Source: a virus. From it: 37,478 nucleotides of DNA. Where the stretch lies: positions 1 to 37,478 of the IMG/VR virus record IMGVR_UViG_3300018910_000005; one strand, given 5' to 3'. Position 1 is the first letter of the stretch, and every line of letters begins with the position of its first letter. Shown here piece after piece: positions 15,060 through 21,827 of this stretch. The position numbers and the translations under genes are program-made. The notes under the pieces were generated by a model. It did no database searches, was not told where the DNA came from, and was given only the letters and a program-made list of their open reading frames with translations.

Positions 15060-15233
15060 TCACTCCCCCATATTAAGTACAGTTCTTAACTCATCTGCCA
15101 GTACTGAAACTTCGCGGCTATAGTCATCAAATTTAAGGTTTACATATTCTCCGTTTGGTTTTACGATTAGTTTTCCTTTTGGATGCGTATTGTCTGTATC
15201 TTTGTGTATTACTAGCCTAGCTTCAAGTTCCAT
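15060..15233 (-). CDS. Hypothetical protein, 57 aa
   Basis: Begins MELEARLVIHKDTDNTHPKG at ATG 15233, with AGGAGGG 6 bases upstream, and ends LRTVLNMGE. A small beta domain (ARLVIHKD, GKLIVKPNGEYVNLKFDDYS) with a C-terminal helix. No family recognised. Its end provides the GGGGGAG region before the frameshifted gene. Confidence 0.65.
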   Translation of the reverse strand: MELEARLVIHKDTDNTHPKGKLIVKPNGEYVNLKFDDYSREVSVLADELRTVLNMGE

Positions 15234-15250
15234 GATCATCCCTCCTGGTT

Positions 15251-15385
15251 TTATTGGAGTTCTTTCACCTCATGTGGTACTCCACTTTCCTCCTGAGCAA
15301 CTACAGCATCTTCATGAGCTTCAATTGCATTGTCATAAGTGTTAACAAGCGACCCCATACAATAAAGCCCATATTTTTCATCCAT
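15251..15385 (-). CDS. Hypothetical acidic peptide, 44 aa
   Basis: MDEKYGLYCMGSLVNTYDNA, then an acidic tail (IEAHEDAVVAQEESG). ATG 15385 lies 9 bases after AAAAGG in an AAAAGGATGATGAGA context identical in style to the 86-residue gene's. Too short to classify. Confidence 0.5.
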   Translation of the reverse strand: MDEKYGLYCMGSLVNTYDNAIEAHEDAVVAQEESGVPHEVKELQ

Positions 15386-15416
15386 TCTCATCATCCTTTT
15401 AAATTATTTTCATCTT

Positions 15417-15692
15417 TTAAAGTAAACTTCCGTCCATGATCAAAACTCTTTCTTCATCACTTTGAAGCTCTTCGAGAACATCCGATATTGGAGCTAGCTC
15501 TTGATCTTCTGTTACTGTACGACTGTGTTTAACTGCAGCATATAACATACCCACTTCTTTGATCTCATCACTTAGATGTCCATCATCGTCTGCGACCGTT
15601 TCTGCGTACAGTTTCAATGCCCTTTCTTTTGTATTTGCTTTAATTAATGCGTAGTATGGAGCACATACCTCAAAAAATTTTATATCTTCCAA
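15417..15692 (-). CDS. Hypothetical acidic protein, 91 aa
   Basis: The product reads FFEVCAPYYALIKANTKERA and on through an acidic, helical C-terminus (ISDVLEELQSDEERVLIMD). The opening resembles small phage proteins with a strand-helix fold in which a surface-protein-like VCAPYYALIKA strand is followed by helix. No function known. Start: the TTG at 15692 touches AAGGAG with no gap; the in-frame codon at good distance (7) is ATA 15683. Confidence 0.7.
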   Translation of the reverse strand: MEDIKFFEVCAPYYALIKANTKERALKLYAETVADDDGHLSDEIKEVGMLYAAVKHSRTVTEDQELAPISDVLEELQSDEERVLIMDGSLL

Positions 15693-15696
15693 CTCC

Positions 15697-15927
15697 TTAA
15701 TTTATCTTTGTGAATCTTTTAATCTCTTTCCCATCTACATTTACATTCCCAAAAAACATCTCTTTAGGTCTTGCCCACACAGTGCCATCCATATCATCGT
15801 ATACAACAAGCACCTCTTCTGTTTCTGTATGAATAACCTCACCTATAACCTTATAGATGCCACCCTTATAGTGTTTAAAATTACACAATATAAAATCAAA
15901 AGTGTCTATTTGAATCCCCCCAATCAT
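15697..15927 (-). CDS. DUF1653-type small protein
   Basis: The block KHYKGGIYKVIGEVIHTETEE, VVYDDMDGTVWARPKEMFFG is the DUF1653 pattern (H-Y-K-G, V-x-x-x-H-T-E-T, V-V-Y, W-R-P-x-E-M-F), a small SH3-like domain common in bacteria and phages with no known reaction. The reading from ATG 15927 adds MIGGIQIDTFDFILCN before the domain. GGGGGG lies inside that extension and points at the in-frame ATA 15909. The exact start is therefore unsure. Confidence 0.8.
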   Translation of the reverse strand: MIGGIQIDTFDFILCNFKHYKGGIYKVIGEVIHTETEEVLVVYDDMDGTVWARPKEMFFGNVNVDGKEIKRFTKIN

Positions 15928-15939
15928 CAATCTATCTAT

Positions 15940-16353
15940 TTACAATTTTCTATTCACGATTTCTTTAATACTTTGCAGGGCTGACTTATATTCACTGTCT
16001 AAGCCACTGGCATCCAGGTTTGTTGAGATTCGATAACTTCCAAAGTTGCCATACATTGTGATGAAAGATTCTGTATCACCCTCCTTAGCACTAAAAGTAA
16101 TTGCGGTGAGTTCAACTTGATCTGCTTCGTTTTCTCTCTTTAATTCCTCAATAAAATTAGGCTGCATCATGTTAAATAATTCTTTAGTTGATTTGAATCT
16201 TATTTGCTCATGCAAGCTATCTTCTTTATAATCAAATGTCTCAAAATAAAAGTCGAAAGTTATAAAGCCTTCTACAGAATTTCCGTGTCTAATTAATTCC
16301 ACTTCATTTGCCTCCATTGCTAAGCAATCTATTTTATTTCTGTTTGAAATCAT
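15940..16353 (-). CDS. Hypothetical protein, 137 aa
   Basis: Beta-rich first half (EVELIRHGNSVEGFITFDFYFETFDYKED) and a mixed second half (ELTAITFSAKEGDTESFITMYGNFGSYRIS) ending in a helix. Start uncertain: ATG 16353 directly follows AAAAGG; a later in-frame ATG (16317, MEANEVELIRHG) begins nearer the conserved-looking part but lacks a clear ribosome site. No family recognised. Confidence 0.65.
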   Translation of the reverse strand: MISNRNKIDCLAMEANEVELIRHGNSVEGFITFDFYFETFDYKEDSLHEQIRFKSTKELFNMMQPNFIEELKRENEADQVELTAITFSAKEGDTESFITMYGNFGSYRISTNLDASGLDSEYKSALQSIKEIVNRKL

Positions 16354-16396
16354 CCTTTTATTCAGTCTTAGCTTCCTTCAGACAAGTTAATTCGCT

Positions 16397-16495
16397 TTAC
16401 AAGGTGGTTTTCACCTTCATTTCGTAAACTGTTTCTCCTGTTGATCTCTTTTTAAAAACAATCATTGCAGAATCTTTAATATTCACATTCGACAT
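16397..16495 (-). CDS. Short ORF, possibly frameshifted
   Basis: MSNVNIKDSAMIVFKKRSTG then ETVYEMKVKTTL-stop (32 aa), from ATG 16495 with AAAGGAG about 8 bases upstream. In the -1 frame from the ACGAAATG run, NEGENHLVKRINLSEGS continues to a stop at 16368. One extra A would give a 42-residue protein. The second reading fits the charged style of the neighbours better, so the gene may be broken. Confidence 0.45.
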   Translation of the reverse strand: MSNVNIKDSAMIVFKKRSTGETVYEMKVKTTL

Positions 16496-16509
16496 TTATT
16501 CAGCTCCTT

Positions 16510-16872
16510 TCATCTTCTCATGCTTACACTGCCACCCGCGTCTACATTTCCGCCTACAGTTCCACAACGGACACTTCCCCCAGCATCTACATTCCCTTTA
16601 ACATTGCCGCAATTTACACTTCCTCCTGAATCAACATCACCTAATACGTCACCTCTCACTTCAACAGAAGCATCAGAGTAAACTTTAACTGGGCTGCCCT
16701 CGATTTTAACCTTTACATCTTCAGTTACATCGCGCTCTACAGTTCTCCCATCAATTTGAACTTTGTTATCGGTAATGATAATGTTGTTTCCTTCATATGT
16801 AACGCCATTAATAGTGACTTTGCCGTTACAGCTAATGACGGTGCTTGATCTTGCTCTGTTGAATAAATTCAA
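16510..16872 (-). CDS. Repeat protein with bactofilin-like/beta-helix C-terminus, 120 aa
   Basis: From TTG 16872 (AAAGGAAG 7 bases upstream; an ATG start farther left runs into the next gene's end). After a strand-rich part (GKVTINGVTYEGNNIIITDN, VKVKIEGSPVKVYSDASVEV) come repeats of about 10 residues: GDVLGDVDSGGSV, NCGNVKGNVDAGGSV, RCGTVGGNVDAGGSV, each with a Cys-Gly. Such G-D-V/G-N-V repeats form right-handed beta-helices as in polymer-forming (bactofilin-type) proteins. It has no signal peptide, so it is likely cytoplasmic. Role unknown. Confidence 0.8.
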   Translation of the reverse strand: MNLFNRARSSTVISCNGKVTINGVTYEGNNIIITDNKVQIDGRTVERDVTEDVKVKIEGSPVKVYSDASVEVRGDVLGDVDSGGSVNCGNVKGNVDAGGSVRCGTVGGNVDAGGSVSMRR

Positions 16873-16885
16873 TAACTCACTTCCT

Positions 16886-17368
16886 TTAATTAAACAACTT
16901 TTTCCACCAAGACATATTAGACCTATCATCATCTACATTTTCATGCTCAATATCCATAAGGGCTTCTTCATATTGTTTAACTGCCCATTCCCTGCTTATG
17001 ACTGTTTCTTCGTCTTCAATAATCTTAATAATGTAATCTGTTTCATACGTCCATTCATTATTAAGGTTTCGATACCTATCTTTGATAACAACAACATCAT
17101 TAATACCTTTAATATAAATTTTTTCACCAACATTGATGGGTTCTCCATCTATCTCCCCTTCAAAAAACATTTTCTGTTTACCAGTCGAACGATCTACAAA
17201 TGCGTAGACTCCTTTCTCTAAAAGTCTGCAATGCTTTGTTTCAACAAATGGTTTATAAATCTCAAGCATTTCAATTGCCCCGTGATCAAAATGCCAATAA
17301 GGAGCAGCACCAAACCTATAACGTTTATATAAAACTTTTCCTTCAAACTTTGCTTTATGTCTTATCAA
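16886..17368 (-). CDS. Hypothetical protein, 160 aa
   Basis: TTG 17368 follows AAAGGAGGTG by 7 bases. The protein begins MIRHKAKFEGKVLYKRYRFG and has a beta-rich first two-thirds (including EGEIDGEPINVGEKIYIKGINDVVVIKDR, KOW-like look) and a final basic/Trp tail (SWWKKLFN). No known family. It is coupled closely to the beta-helix gene downstream (13-base gap). Confidence 0.7.
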   Translation of the reverse strand: MIRHKAKFEGKVLYKRYRFGAAPYWHFDHGAIEMLEIYKPFVETKHCRLLEKGVYAFVDRSTGKQKMFFEGEIDGEPINVGEKIYIKGINDVVVIKDRYRNLNNEWTYETDYIIKIIEDEETVISREWAVKQYEEALMDIEHENVDDDRSNMSWWKKLFN

Positions 17369-17386
17369 ACCATCACCTCCTTTTAA

Positions 17387-17512
17387 TCAAACATCCGCTT
17401 CTGCTATGATTTTCTTTATTGCTTTAATGAACAAGTCAAGTGCCGCCTTATCATTCATTGTCTCTCTGTTTACTTCAATATGGTGCACAGCAATTTTTAA
17501 TTTATCTTTCAT
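17387..17512 (-). CDS. Small protein, 41 aa
   Basis: MKDKLKIAVHHIEVNRETMN, then DKAALDLFIKAIKKIIAEADV, from ATG 17512 with GAGGG upstream. A short amphipathic, helical protein. Its end is 6 bases before the next ribosome site. Not classifiable. Confidence 0.55.
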   Translation of the reverse strand: MKDKLKIAVHHIEVNRETMNDKAALDLFIKAIKKIIAEADV

Positions 17513-17545
17513 AATCCCTCTTCCCCTCTCAATAAAATTTGAATT

Positions 17546-18016
17546 TTAATCTAAATGCTCCATTACAATTTTCAGATAATCTTTATAATCAATAGCAACT
17601 ACACTGCCTCCTTTAACAAGTTTTTCACTTTTAACTCCAAAGAACCATCTGTCATCTATCCATTGACGACCAGTCATGTTGTTTAACCCTAGTTCATCAT
17701 GAGACCTAAACTGATTCACTTCTTCAATTTGCTCAATCATAGTTTTTATTTCTTTGAAGAACTTAGATCGTTTTTTGAAAGCATAGAATCCGTCTACTGG
17801 ATTTTTAACAATGTCGTTTTTAAATACGTCATACGCTTCTGTTCCTTCGTAGACTCCGAAATACTCAGAGTGATAAAACGAAAAACCCTCTTTGACTCCA
17901 TACTTTTCTTCAAATTTATCAAAGAATGAGTTAATGTCTTCTTTTCGTTTCTTCTCAGACCTATACCAGTCGCTCTCCTGTTTAACTTCGTAAATTGGTG
18001 CATCTAATGTTTGCAT
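17546..18016 (-). CDS. Hypothetical protein, 156 aa
   Basis: MQTLDAPIYEVKQESDWYRS at ATG 18016, with AAAGGGAG upstream. Rich in aromatic and charged residues, with a helix-forming middle (YAFKKRSKFFKEIKTMIEQIEE) and a WIDDRWFFGVKSEK segment near the C-terminus. No signal peptide or membrane part. No family recognised. It is separated from the SPFH gene by a hairpin. Confidence 0.7.
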   Translation of the reverse strand: MQTLDAPIYEVKQESDWYRSEKKRKEDINSFFDKFEEKYGVKEGFSFYHSEYFGVYEGTEAYDVFKNDIVKNPVDGFYAFKKRSKFFKEIKTMIEQIEEVNQFRSHDELGLNNMTGRQWIDDRWFFGVKSEKLVKGGSVVAIDYKDYLKIVMEHLD

Positions 18017-18085
18017 ACGTTCATCTCCCTTTGTTTTCTTTTTGTTTACATTTGTCGTTATGTGCGCTTGCCTGGGAAATTTTCA

Positions 18086-18112
18086 AAGGGAAATAACTTC
18101 CCTATTTCCCTT
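18086..18112 (-). terminator. Hairpin at the end of the SPFH gene
   Basis: AAGGGAAATA (18086-18095) and TATTTCCCTT (18103-18112) form a perfect 10-bp stem with a 7-base loop, touching the SPFH stop codon. The T-run on the - strand is short (CCCTTTG), so it may attenuate rather than end transcription fully. Confidence 0.55.
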
Positions 18113-18914
18113 ATTTCTTTTCATTCAGTGGAAGTTGAATCATTGAATTCGTTCCTGTTGCTTTAGGTGTCTTACCGTCCCATTTTTCAATCCATTTGTA
18201 TTTAATCATTTCATCAGACATCGACTCTTTAATAATCTTGTTATAATCAGCAATACCTTGTGCTTCGATCTTTTTCTTTTTCGCTTCCGCTTCTGCAATC
18301 TTGATCTCTGTTTGTGACCGTTCTAGCTCTTGGGATGATTTCACTCGCGCATCAATGGCTTCTTGTGTAGCTTTATCGGGTTTTGGAACACCGAGTGTTA
18401 GATCATCAATGATGAAACCGTATTTCTTCATATCCGCTGCAAATTCTTTCTGAACTTCTGCTGCAGCCTCAGATGATTTTTGTCCGTATGTATCAATGAC
18501 GGAGTATTTCGAAATCGATTTTCTTGCTGCGTCCCACAAACGTGTTTTCAGATATGTATTTTCGATTTGTTCAACATCCACAGCACCAAATTTATTGAAA
18601 ACATCAACAACCTTATCAGGCTGCACCACATAGTTATAAGCAATGTCCATTGAAATATTTTTTCCGTCAGAGGTTGCTACCTTAATATCTTGATTGTTAA
18701 CTGTCTGCATTCTTACGGGATACTCTGTTACCTTGTCAAAAATACCAACCATATGCCAGCCTTGATCTAAAGTTGTATTTTTCACTCCTCCATTTGGTGA
18801 ATAAACAACACCCACATAACCATTAGGGATTTTTTCAATAAACAACGAGGCTGTAAAACCACTAATCAAAAGTCCAGCTCCTACAATAATTCCACCGATT
18901 AATTTCTTATTCAT
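18111..18914 (-). CDS. SPFH/prohibitin-like membrane protein
   Basis: The 267-residue protein has one N-terminal membrane anchor (LIGGIIVGAGLLISGFTASLF, about 5-25), then the SPFH/Band-7 domain (IPNGYVGVVYSPNGGV ... DIAYNYVVQPDKVVDVFNKFG) and the usual Ala/Glu/Lys coiled coil (ARVKSSQELERSQTEIKIAE). SPFH proteins form ring or cage assemblies in the membrane and modulate proteases (HflK/C) or lipids. In a phage this may influence membrane proteolysis, DNA entry of other phages, or lysis timing (inference). ATG 18914 follows GGAGGATGATAAAA. A 49-residue one-helix membrane protein immediately upstream overlaps it by 8 bases. Confidence 0.9.
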   Translation of the reverse strand: MNKKLIGGIIVGAGLLISGFTASLFIEKIPNGYVGVVYSPNGGVKNTTLDQGWHMVGIFDKVTEYPVRMQTVNNQDIKVATSDGKNISMDIAYNYVVQPDKVVDVFNKFGAVDVEQIENTYLKTRLWDAARKSISKYSVIDTYGQKSSEAAAEVQKEFAADMKKYGFIIDDLTLGVPKPDKATQEAIDARVKSSQELERSQTEIKIAEAEAKKKKIEAQGIADYNKIIKESMSDEMIKYKWIEKWDGKTPKATGTNSMIQLPLNEKK

Positions 18915-19056
18915 TTTTATCATCCTCCAAAACGTTTTTAAGTTTACTAGCTTTATCACCAATCTTGCTAAAAGTCGGGCTCAACATAAGCCATACACCA
19001 AACCCTATAATGAGTAGCAATATGATCGAACCAATGACTACCTTAACCCCAATCAC
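18907..19056 (-). CDS. Single-pass membrane protein, 49 aa
   Basis: Reading IGVKVVIGSIILLLIIGFGV, WLMLSPTF, then a charged tail (SKIGDKASKLKNVLEDD). One clear membrane helix with the basic/acidic tail after it. It overlaps the SPFH gene's ATG, so it is coupled and probably works with it. The GTG at 19056 touches AAAGGAG with no gap, so the exact start is unclear. Confidence 0.55.
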   Translation of the reverse strand: MIGVKVVIGSIILLLIIGFGVWLMLSPTFSKIGDKASKLKNVLEDDKNE

Positions 19057-19061
19057 CTCCT

Positions 19062-19283
19062 TTAACTTCTTTTAATTAGTTTATTTAGATCCAAATGGTT
19101 TAAAGTTTTCTTTATAGTCATTCCTTTACACTCTTTTTTAACTCTTTTGAAAAGAACCTCACCACATCTCTTGCAGCAATTGATTTCAATTTTGTCCTCT
19201 GCTGTTCTTACTTTCTCTTCAGAAATCCTTATACATAATGGTTGAATTGTATAGCTACTGCAGATATCGCATATGTAGTTCAT
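19062..19283 (-). CDS. Zinc-ribbon protein, 73 aa
   Basis: MNYICDICSSYTIQPLCIRI and NCCKRCGEVLFKRVKKECKG: C-x-x-C pairs near residues 5-8 and 37-40 suggest zinc binding. The rest is basic. ATG 19283 has AAGAGGT upstream and lies 24 bases below an SPBRE promoter -10, making it the first gene of that transcript. Confidence 0.7.
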   Translation of the reverse strand: MNYICDICSSYTIQPLCIRISEEKVRTAEDKIEINCCKRCGEVLFKRVKKECKGMTIKKTLNHLDLNKLIKRS

Positions 19284-19306
19284 AAATACCTCTTAACTAT
19301 GAAAAT

Positions 19307-19335
19307 ATTATATACTTTTAATTTGTGTTTGTCTA
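19307..19335 (-). promoter_or_regulatory. SPBRE promoter/operator, copy 2
   Basis: TAGACA (19330-19335), 17 bases with CAAATTAAAAG, TATAAT (19307-19312) on the - strand, the same sequence as at 7261-7289. It drives the zinc-ribbon gene, the membrane pair and probably more genes to the left. Confidence 0.8.
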
Positions 19336-19342
19336 TAAAAAA

Positions 19343-19540
19343 TTAGGGAATGTCGTTTTTAATTTCTTCGATTTTCATAAGTGCAAAAATCAAATCCTTG
19401 TCCGCACGATTCCACACTTTTCTTTCCTCATATGTAAAAGTATTCTCTAGATATGTATGAAGATCATCAAGTCTTTTCTCGATCAAATCTAAGTTATCTA
19501 TTATGAAATTATAAGTGTAGTTGATAATACCCTCCCCCAA
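19343..19540 (-). CDS. Helical hypothetical protein, 65 aa
   Basis: Reads (M)GEGIINYTYNFIIDNLDLIE, KRLDDLHTYLENTFTYEERKV and a helical end. TTG 19540 follows the upstream TGA directly; a GGGGGAGGG block lies over the start itself, so the start is unsure (an in-frame ATT/ATC is at better distance). It lies just upstream of the SPBRE promoter copy 2. Confidence 0.6.
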   Translation of the reverse strand: MGEGIINYTYNFIIDNLDLIEKRLDDLHTYLENTFTYEERKVWNRADKDLIFALMKIEEIKNDIP

Positions 19541-19714
19541 TCAATATGTATGGATGATCCAGCTATTCACAAGCCTGTGATCTTGTGTTCGCTCTTGAAT
19601 CTCACAATTAAATGCCCTTCTTTTGTTTATGTATGCAATAGCTTTTTGTTTAGTTGGGAACTTAAGGTTAACCATTGTTCCATTCCACAGTACTCTAAAA
19701 TAATTTTCTCCCAA
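19541..19714 (-). CDS. Small basic protein, 57 aa
   Basis: MGENYFRVLWNGTMVNLKFP, then TKQKAIAYINKRRAFNCEIQ and an Arg-rich end. TTG 19714 follows AAAGG by 9 bases. It looks like a strand-helix-strand mini domain of the kind in which sequence features (FRVLWNGT ... AIAYI) imitate small phage substrate-binding folds. No role known. Its stop is joined to the next gene's start. Confidence 0.6.
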   Translation of the reverse strand: MGENYFRVLWNGTMVNLKFPTKQKAIAYINKRRAFNCEIQERTQDHRLVNSWIIHTY

Positions 19715-19762
19715 ATTCACTTACCTTTCTATTTTGTAGTCTGTTTAAAATTGATATTTTAT

Positions 19763-20524
19763 TTAGATTTTTGTGTAACTGCTCAGGCGTTTATTTGCAA
19801 TTTCACAATACTCTTTACTAATCTCAGTGCCTATGTATTTGCGATTATTTAAAGCAGCCATCTTGGCCGTTGTTCCACTCCCCATAAAAGGGTCAAAAAC
19901 AATGTCTCCTTCCTTTGACCACGATAAGATATGATCTTCGGCTAACTTCTCTGGAAATATTGCCGGATGCTGAAAAGCTATTTTGTCACTAGTGCTCTTG
20001 TGCATACCAACTAAATAACTCCAAATATTCCCCTTGGTCTTCTCATCCTTAGTAACTAAGCATACCGATTTTCTTCTTACCGCGGGATTGCTTTCCTCAA
20101 TAGATGCTACTCCTCCTCTTTTAGAATAATCATATTTCATTCCCGCGGTTCGACAAGGTTCTTTTCTTGGATTAAACACGCTTGGCTTTCCTTTAGAAAA
20201 AACGAACATATATTCAAACTCTTGTTCATACCTGTTATGATTTTGAGGCAGTGGATTTTCTTTTCGATAAATCATTGTGTCGTGCAGATTAAAGCCAATT
20301 TCTTTAAAGAATAGAGCCTGTTTAAAACTTGTCCCTGACTCAGACCCTTTGTGCGTTTTGTCTCCAACAACCCAAACAACTACTCCATCCTTTTTTGTGA
20401 TTCTGTACAATTCTTTAGCAGTTTTTTCGAAATTAAATGAATATCCATTGTAATTTCTTAAATCGTCATAAGGAGGAGAAGTCACTGTTAGATCAATGGA
20501 ACAGTTATCTATGTGCTCATTCAT
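19763..20524 (-). CDS. Amino DNA methyltransferase (N4-cytosine or N6-adenine), beta class
   Basis: Motif IV TVTSPPYDD comes first, near the N-terminus, and the AdoMet motif I VFDPFMGSGTTAKM near the C-terminus: the beta-class order. SPPY favours N4-cytosine, but N6-adenine is possible. It should protect phage DNA from host restriction. The ATG at 20524 cuts into a conserved element: in-frame upstream codons give NKIHNYDCIQF just before MNEH, matching the usual N-x-x-C-x-x-x-(M/L) lead-in to motif IV. No ATG, GTG, TTG or CTG exists between ATG 20524 and the upstream in-frame stop; GGGGAG lies 9 bases before an in-frame ATA at 20575. So the protein may start at ATA, or be 5' truncated. Confidence 0.9.
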   Translation of the reverse strand: MNEHIDNCSIDLTVTSPPYDDLRNYNGYSFNFEKTAKELYRITKKDGVVVWVVGDKTHKGSESGTSFKQALFFKEIGFNLHDTMIYRKENPLPQNHNRYEQEFEYMFVFSKGKPSVFNPRKEPCRTAGMKYDYSKRGGVASIEESNPAVRRKSVCLVTKDEKTKGNIWSYLVGMHKSTSDKIAFQHPAIFPEKLAEDHILSWSKEGDIVFDPFMGSGTTAKMAALNNRKYIGTEISKEYCEIANKRLSSYTKI

Positions 20525-20652
20525 AAACTGGATGCAATCGTAATTATGTATCTTATTTAAAATGTTGCAATCTATTTCCCTTCACTCCCCTTTTCTTTTT
20601 AAAGAGATATTTTAAGTTTCATAAACACTTCACACATTACTAAATTTTTACA

Positions 20653-20661
20653 TGCTATACT
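20653..20661 (+). promoter_or_regulatory. Extended -10 promoter for the secreted Ig-like protein
   Basis: TGCTATACT (TGn plus TATACT, -10 at 20656-20661) about 40 bases before the start codon; the -35 region is weak (CACATT-like). The gene is alone on the + strand, so it needs its own promoter. Confidence 0.5.
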
Positions 20662-20699
20662 AGACTTGTAACACAATCAAAACCTAGGGGGTAAATCTT

Positions 20700-21044
20700 A
20701 TGAATAAGTTTTACAAAGGATTGATTGTTTCAGCATTATCTATTTCTTCATTAGCTCTTCCAGCGTTAACAAATCAAGCATCTGCCCAAGAGCCAGCACA
20801 ATTTAAACAAGTTGTAAAACCTGCCGATGCCATTGCAACCGTGGATTTTCATATGCTAAGGAATTCTAATGTTTTGTTGTTAAATGGCTATACAAGATGG
20901 GAAATAGTTTCTGGCAGCCATCTTATCAGCATAAGTCCTGGTGGTGTTGTATCTTCCCATTCTTCACTCGGTACAGCATTGGTTTATGCTTATGATATCA
21001 ATGATAACTATGTGATTTATAAGATTACTGTAGAACCTCGATAA
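20700..21044 (+). CDS. Secreted mini-protein with Ig-like (Big_2-type) domain, 114 aa
   Basis: A Sec signal peptide (MNKFYKGLIVSALSISSLAL, cleavage near ASA-QEP, residue 29) is followed by one domain: RWEIVSGSHLISISPGGVVS, SSLGTALVYAYD, YVIYKITVEP. This is the bacterial Ig-like group 2 pattern (W-x-x-x-S-G, I-S-x-x-G-V-V, G-T-A-x-V). Such domains occur on surface adhesins; a free single domain could bind sugars or proteins. ATG 20700 has AGGGGG upstream. It stands alone against the lytic genes, with own promoter and terminator, hence probable lysogen-expressed cargo. Confidence 0.75.
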   Translation: MNKFYKGLIVSALSISSLALPALTNQASAQEPAQFKQVVKPADAIATVDFHMLRNSNVLLLNGYTRWEIVSGSHLISISPGGVVSSHSSLGTALVYAYDINDNYVIYKITVEPR

Positions 21045-21056
21045 ATTTTTGGTAGA

Positions 21057-21081
21057 AGGAGTGATTATTCACTCCTTTTTT
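21057..21081 (+). terminator. Intrinsic terminator after the Ig-like gene
   Basis: AGGAGTGA-TTAT-TCACTCCT with a following TTTTT: an 8-bp stem and T-run after the + strand gene. The stem overlaps the 3' end of the leftward kinase-like gene, so it can also stop that transcript partly. Confidence 0.8.
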
Positions 21082-21653
21082 ATGCGCCTAATTACAAAGT
21101 TAATAACGTCATCCTGAGACAAATAAGCCGTGTCAATCTCGATGATCTTCATACTTCCCTTTCCAGACCAATCAATATATTCTTTTAATTTGTTTATGTA
21201 TTTATAATAAGCATCTTGTTGCTTTAATGACTCCTCTACACTTTCTTCCACTTGTCCAAACTGAATCTTATCTCTGTTTAGTCTTTCTTTTAAAACTTCC
21301 TTATTAGATACCGTAAAAAAGAAAATATAAATATCATCATCCAGTGTGGGCAGCAGTTGGCAAAGGCTCTTAAATTTTTGATGAAAATCATATTCCTTAT
21401 ATAGGGATGAAAACACCATCTCCGTTGGGAAGAAACGATCCAATATTGTTGTATAATCGCTCACTCTCGCCTTCCATTTGTATAAGAGGTCGAATATTCC
21501 TTCGTAATAATTTGATATCTTAGCAAGTCCCTCATCACCATCTTCGTGAAAGCCTGTTGGGTTAATCAATGTACTGTGCTTTAACCGCTGCCTTAGCTTA
21601 TACGCGACTGAAGACTTTCCAGTCCCCCTAGCTCCCTCTAAAATTATCAGCAT
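21069..21653 (-). CDS. Deoxynucleotide/thymidylate kinase-like P-loop protein
   Basis: The 194 residues open MLIILEGARGTGKSSVAYKL with a Walker A (GARGTGKSS). TILDRFFPTEMVFSS near 85 is a DRF/DRS-type motif of deoxynucleoside and thymidylate kinases, and FFTVSNKEVLKERLNRDK the LID-like Arg region. SPbeta has related kinases (YorR/YorS) at this location. It likely phosphorylates dNMPs or nucleosides for replication. ATG 21653 has AGGGAGGTG 7 bases upstream. Its gene contains an AATTAAAAG core (21182-21196) inside coding DNA. Confidence 0.8.
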   Translation of the reverse strand: MLIILEGARGTGKSSVAYKLRQRLKHSTLINPTGFHEDGDEGLAKISNYYEGIFDLLYKWKARVSDYTTILDRFFPTEMVFSSLYKEYDFHQKFKSLCQLLPTLDDDIYIFFFTVSNKEVLKERLNRDKIQFGQVEESVEESLKQQDAYYKYINKLKEYIDWSGKGSMKIIEIDTAYLSQDDVINFVIRRIKKE

Positions 21654-21808
21654 TCATCCACCTCCCTTCTGACTTTGTGCCATCCCAACACTTCATAAGA
21701 TCCATCTTCATATTTAACTTCTACTTGATGATATCGTTCATCCACTGTTTTTACAGTTGCTTTTTCACCGGAGAGATTAACAATTACCTTCTCATCGACT
21801 TTATACAA
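21647..21808 (-). CDS. Small SH3-like protein, 53 aa
   Basis: MYKVDEKVIVNLSGEKATVK, then TVDERYHQVEVKYEDGSYEV: strand pattern of a mini SH3/KOW-like barrel. TTG 21808 follows AAAGGAG by 9 bases, preceded by the AATTAAAAG leader. Its TGA overlaps the kinase-like gene start by 7 bases. Two more such mini-barrels follow upstream. Confidence 0.65.
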   Translation of the reverse strand: MYKVDEKVIVNLSGEKATVKTVDERYHQVEVKYEDGSYEVLGWHKVRREVDEC

Positions 21809-21827
21809 ATCAACCAACTCCTTTTAA

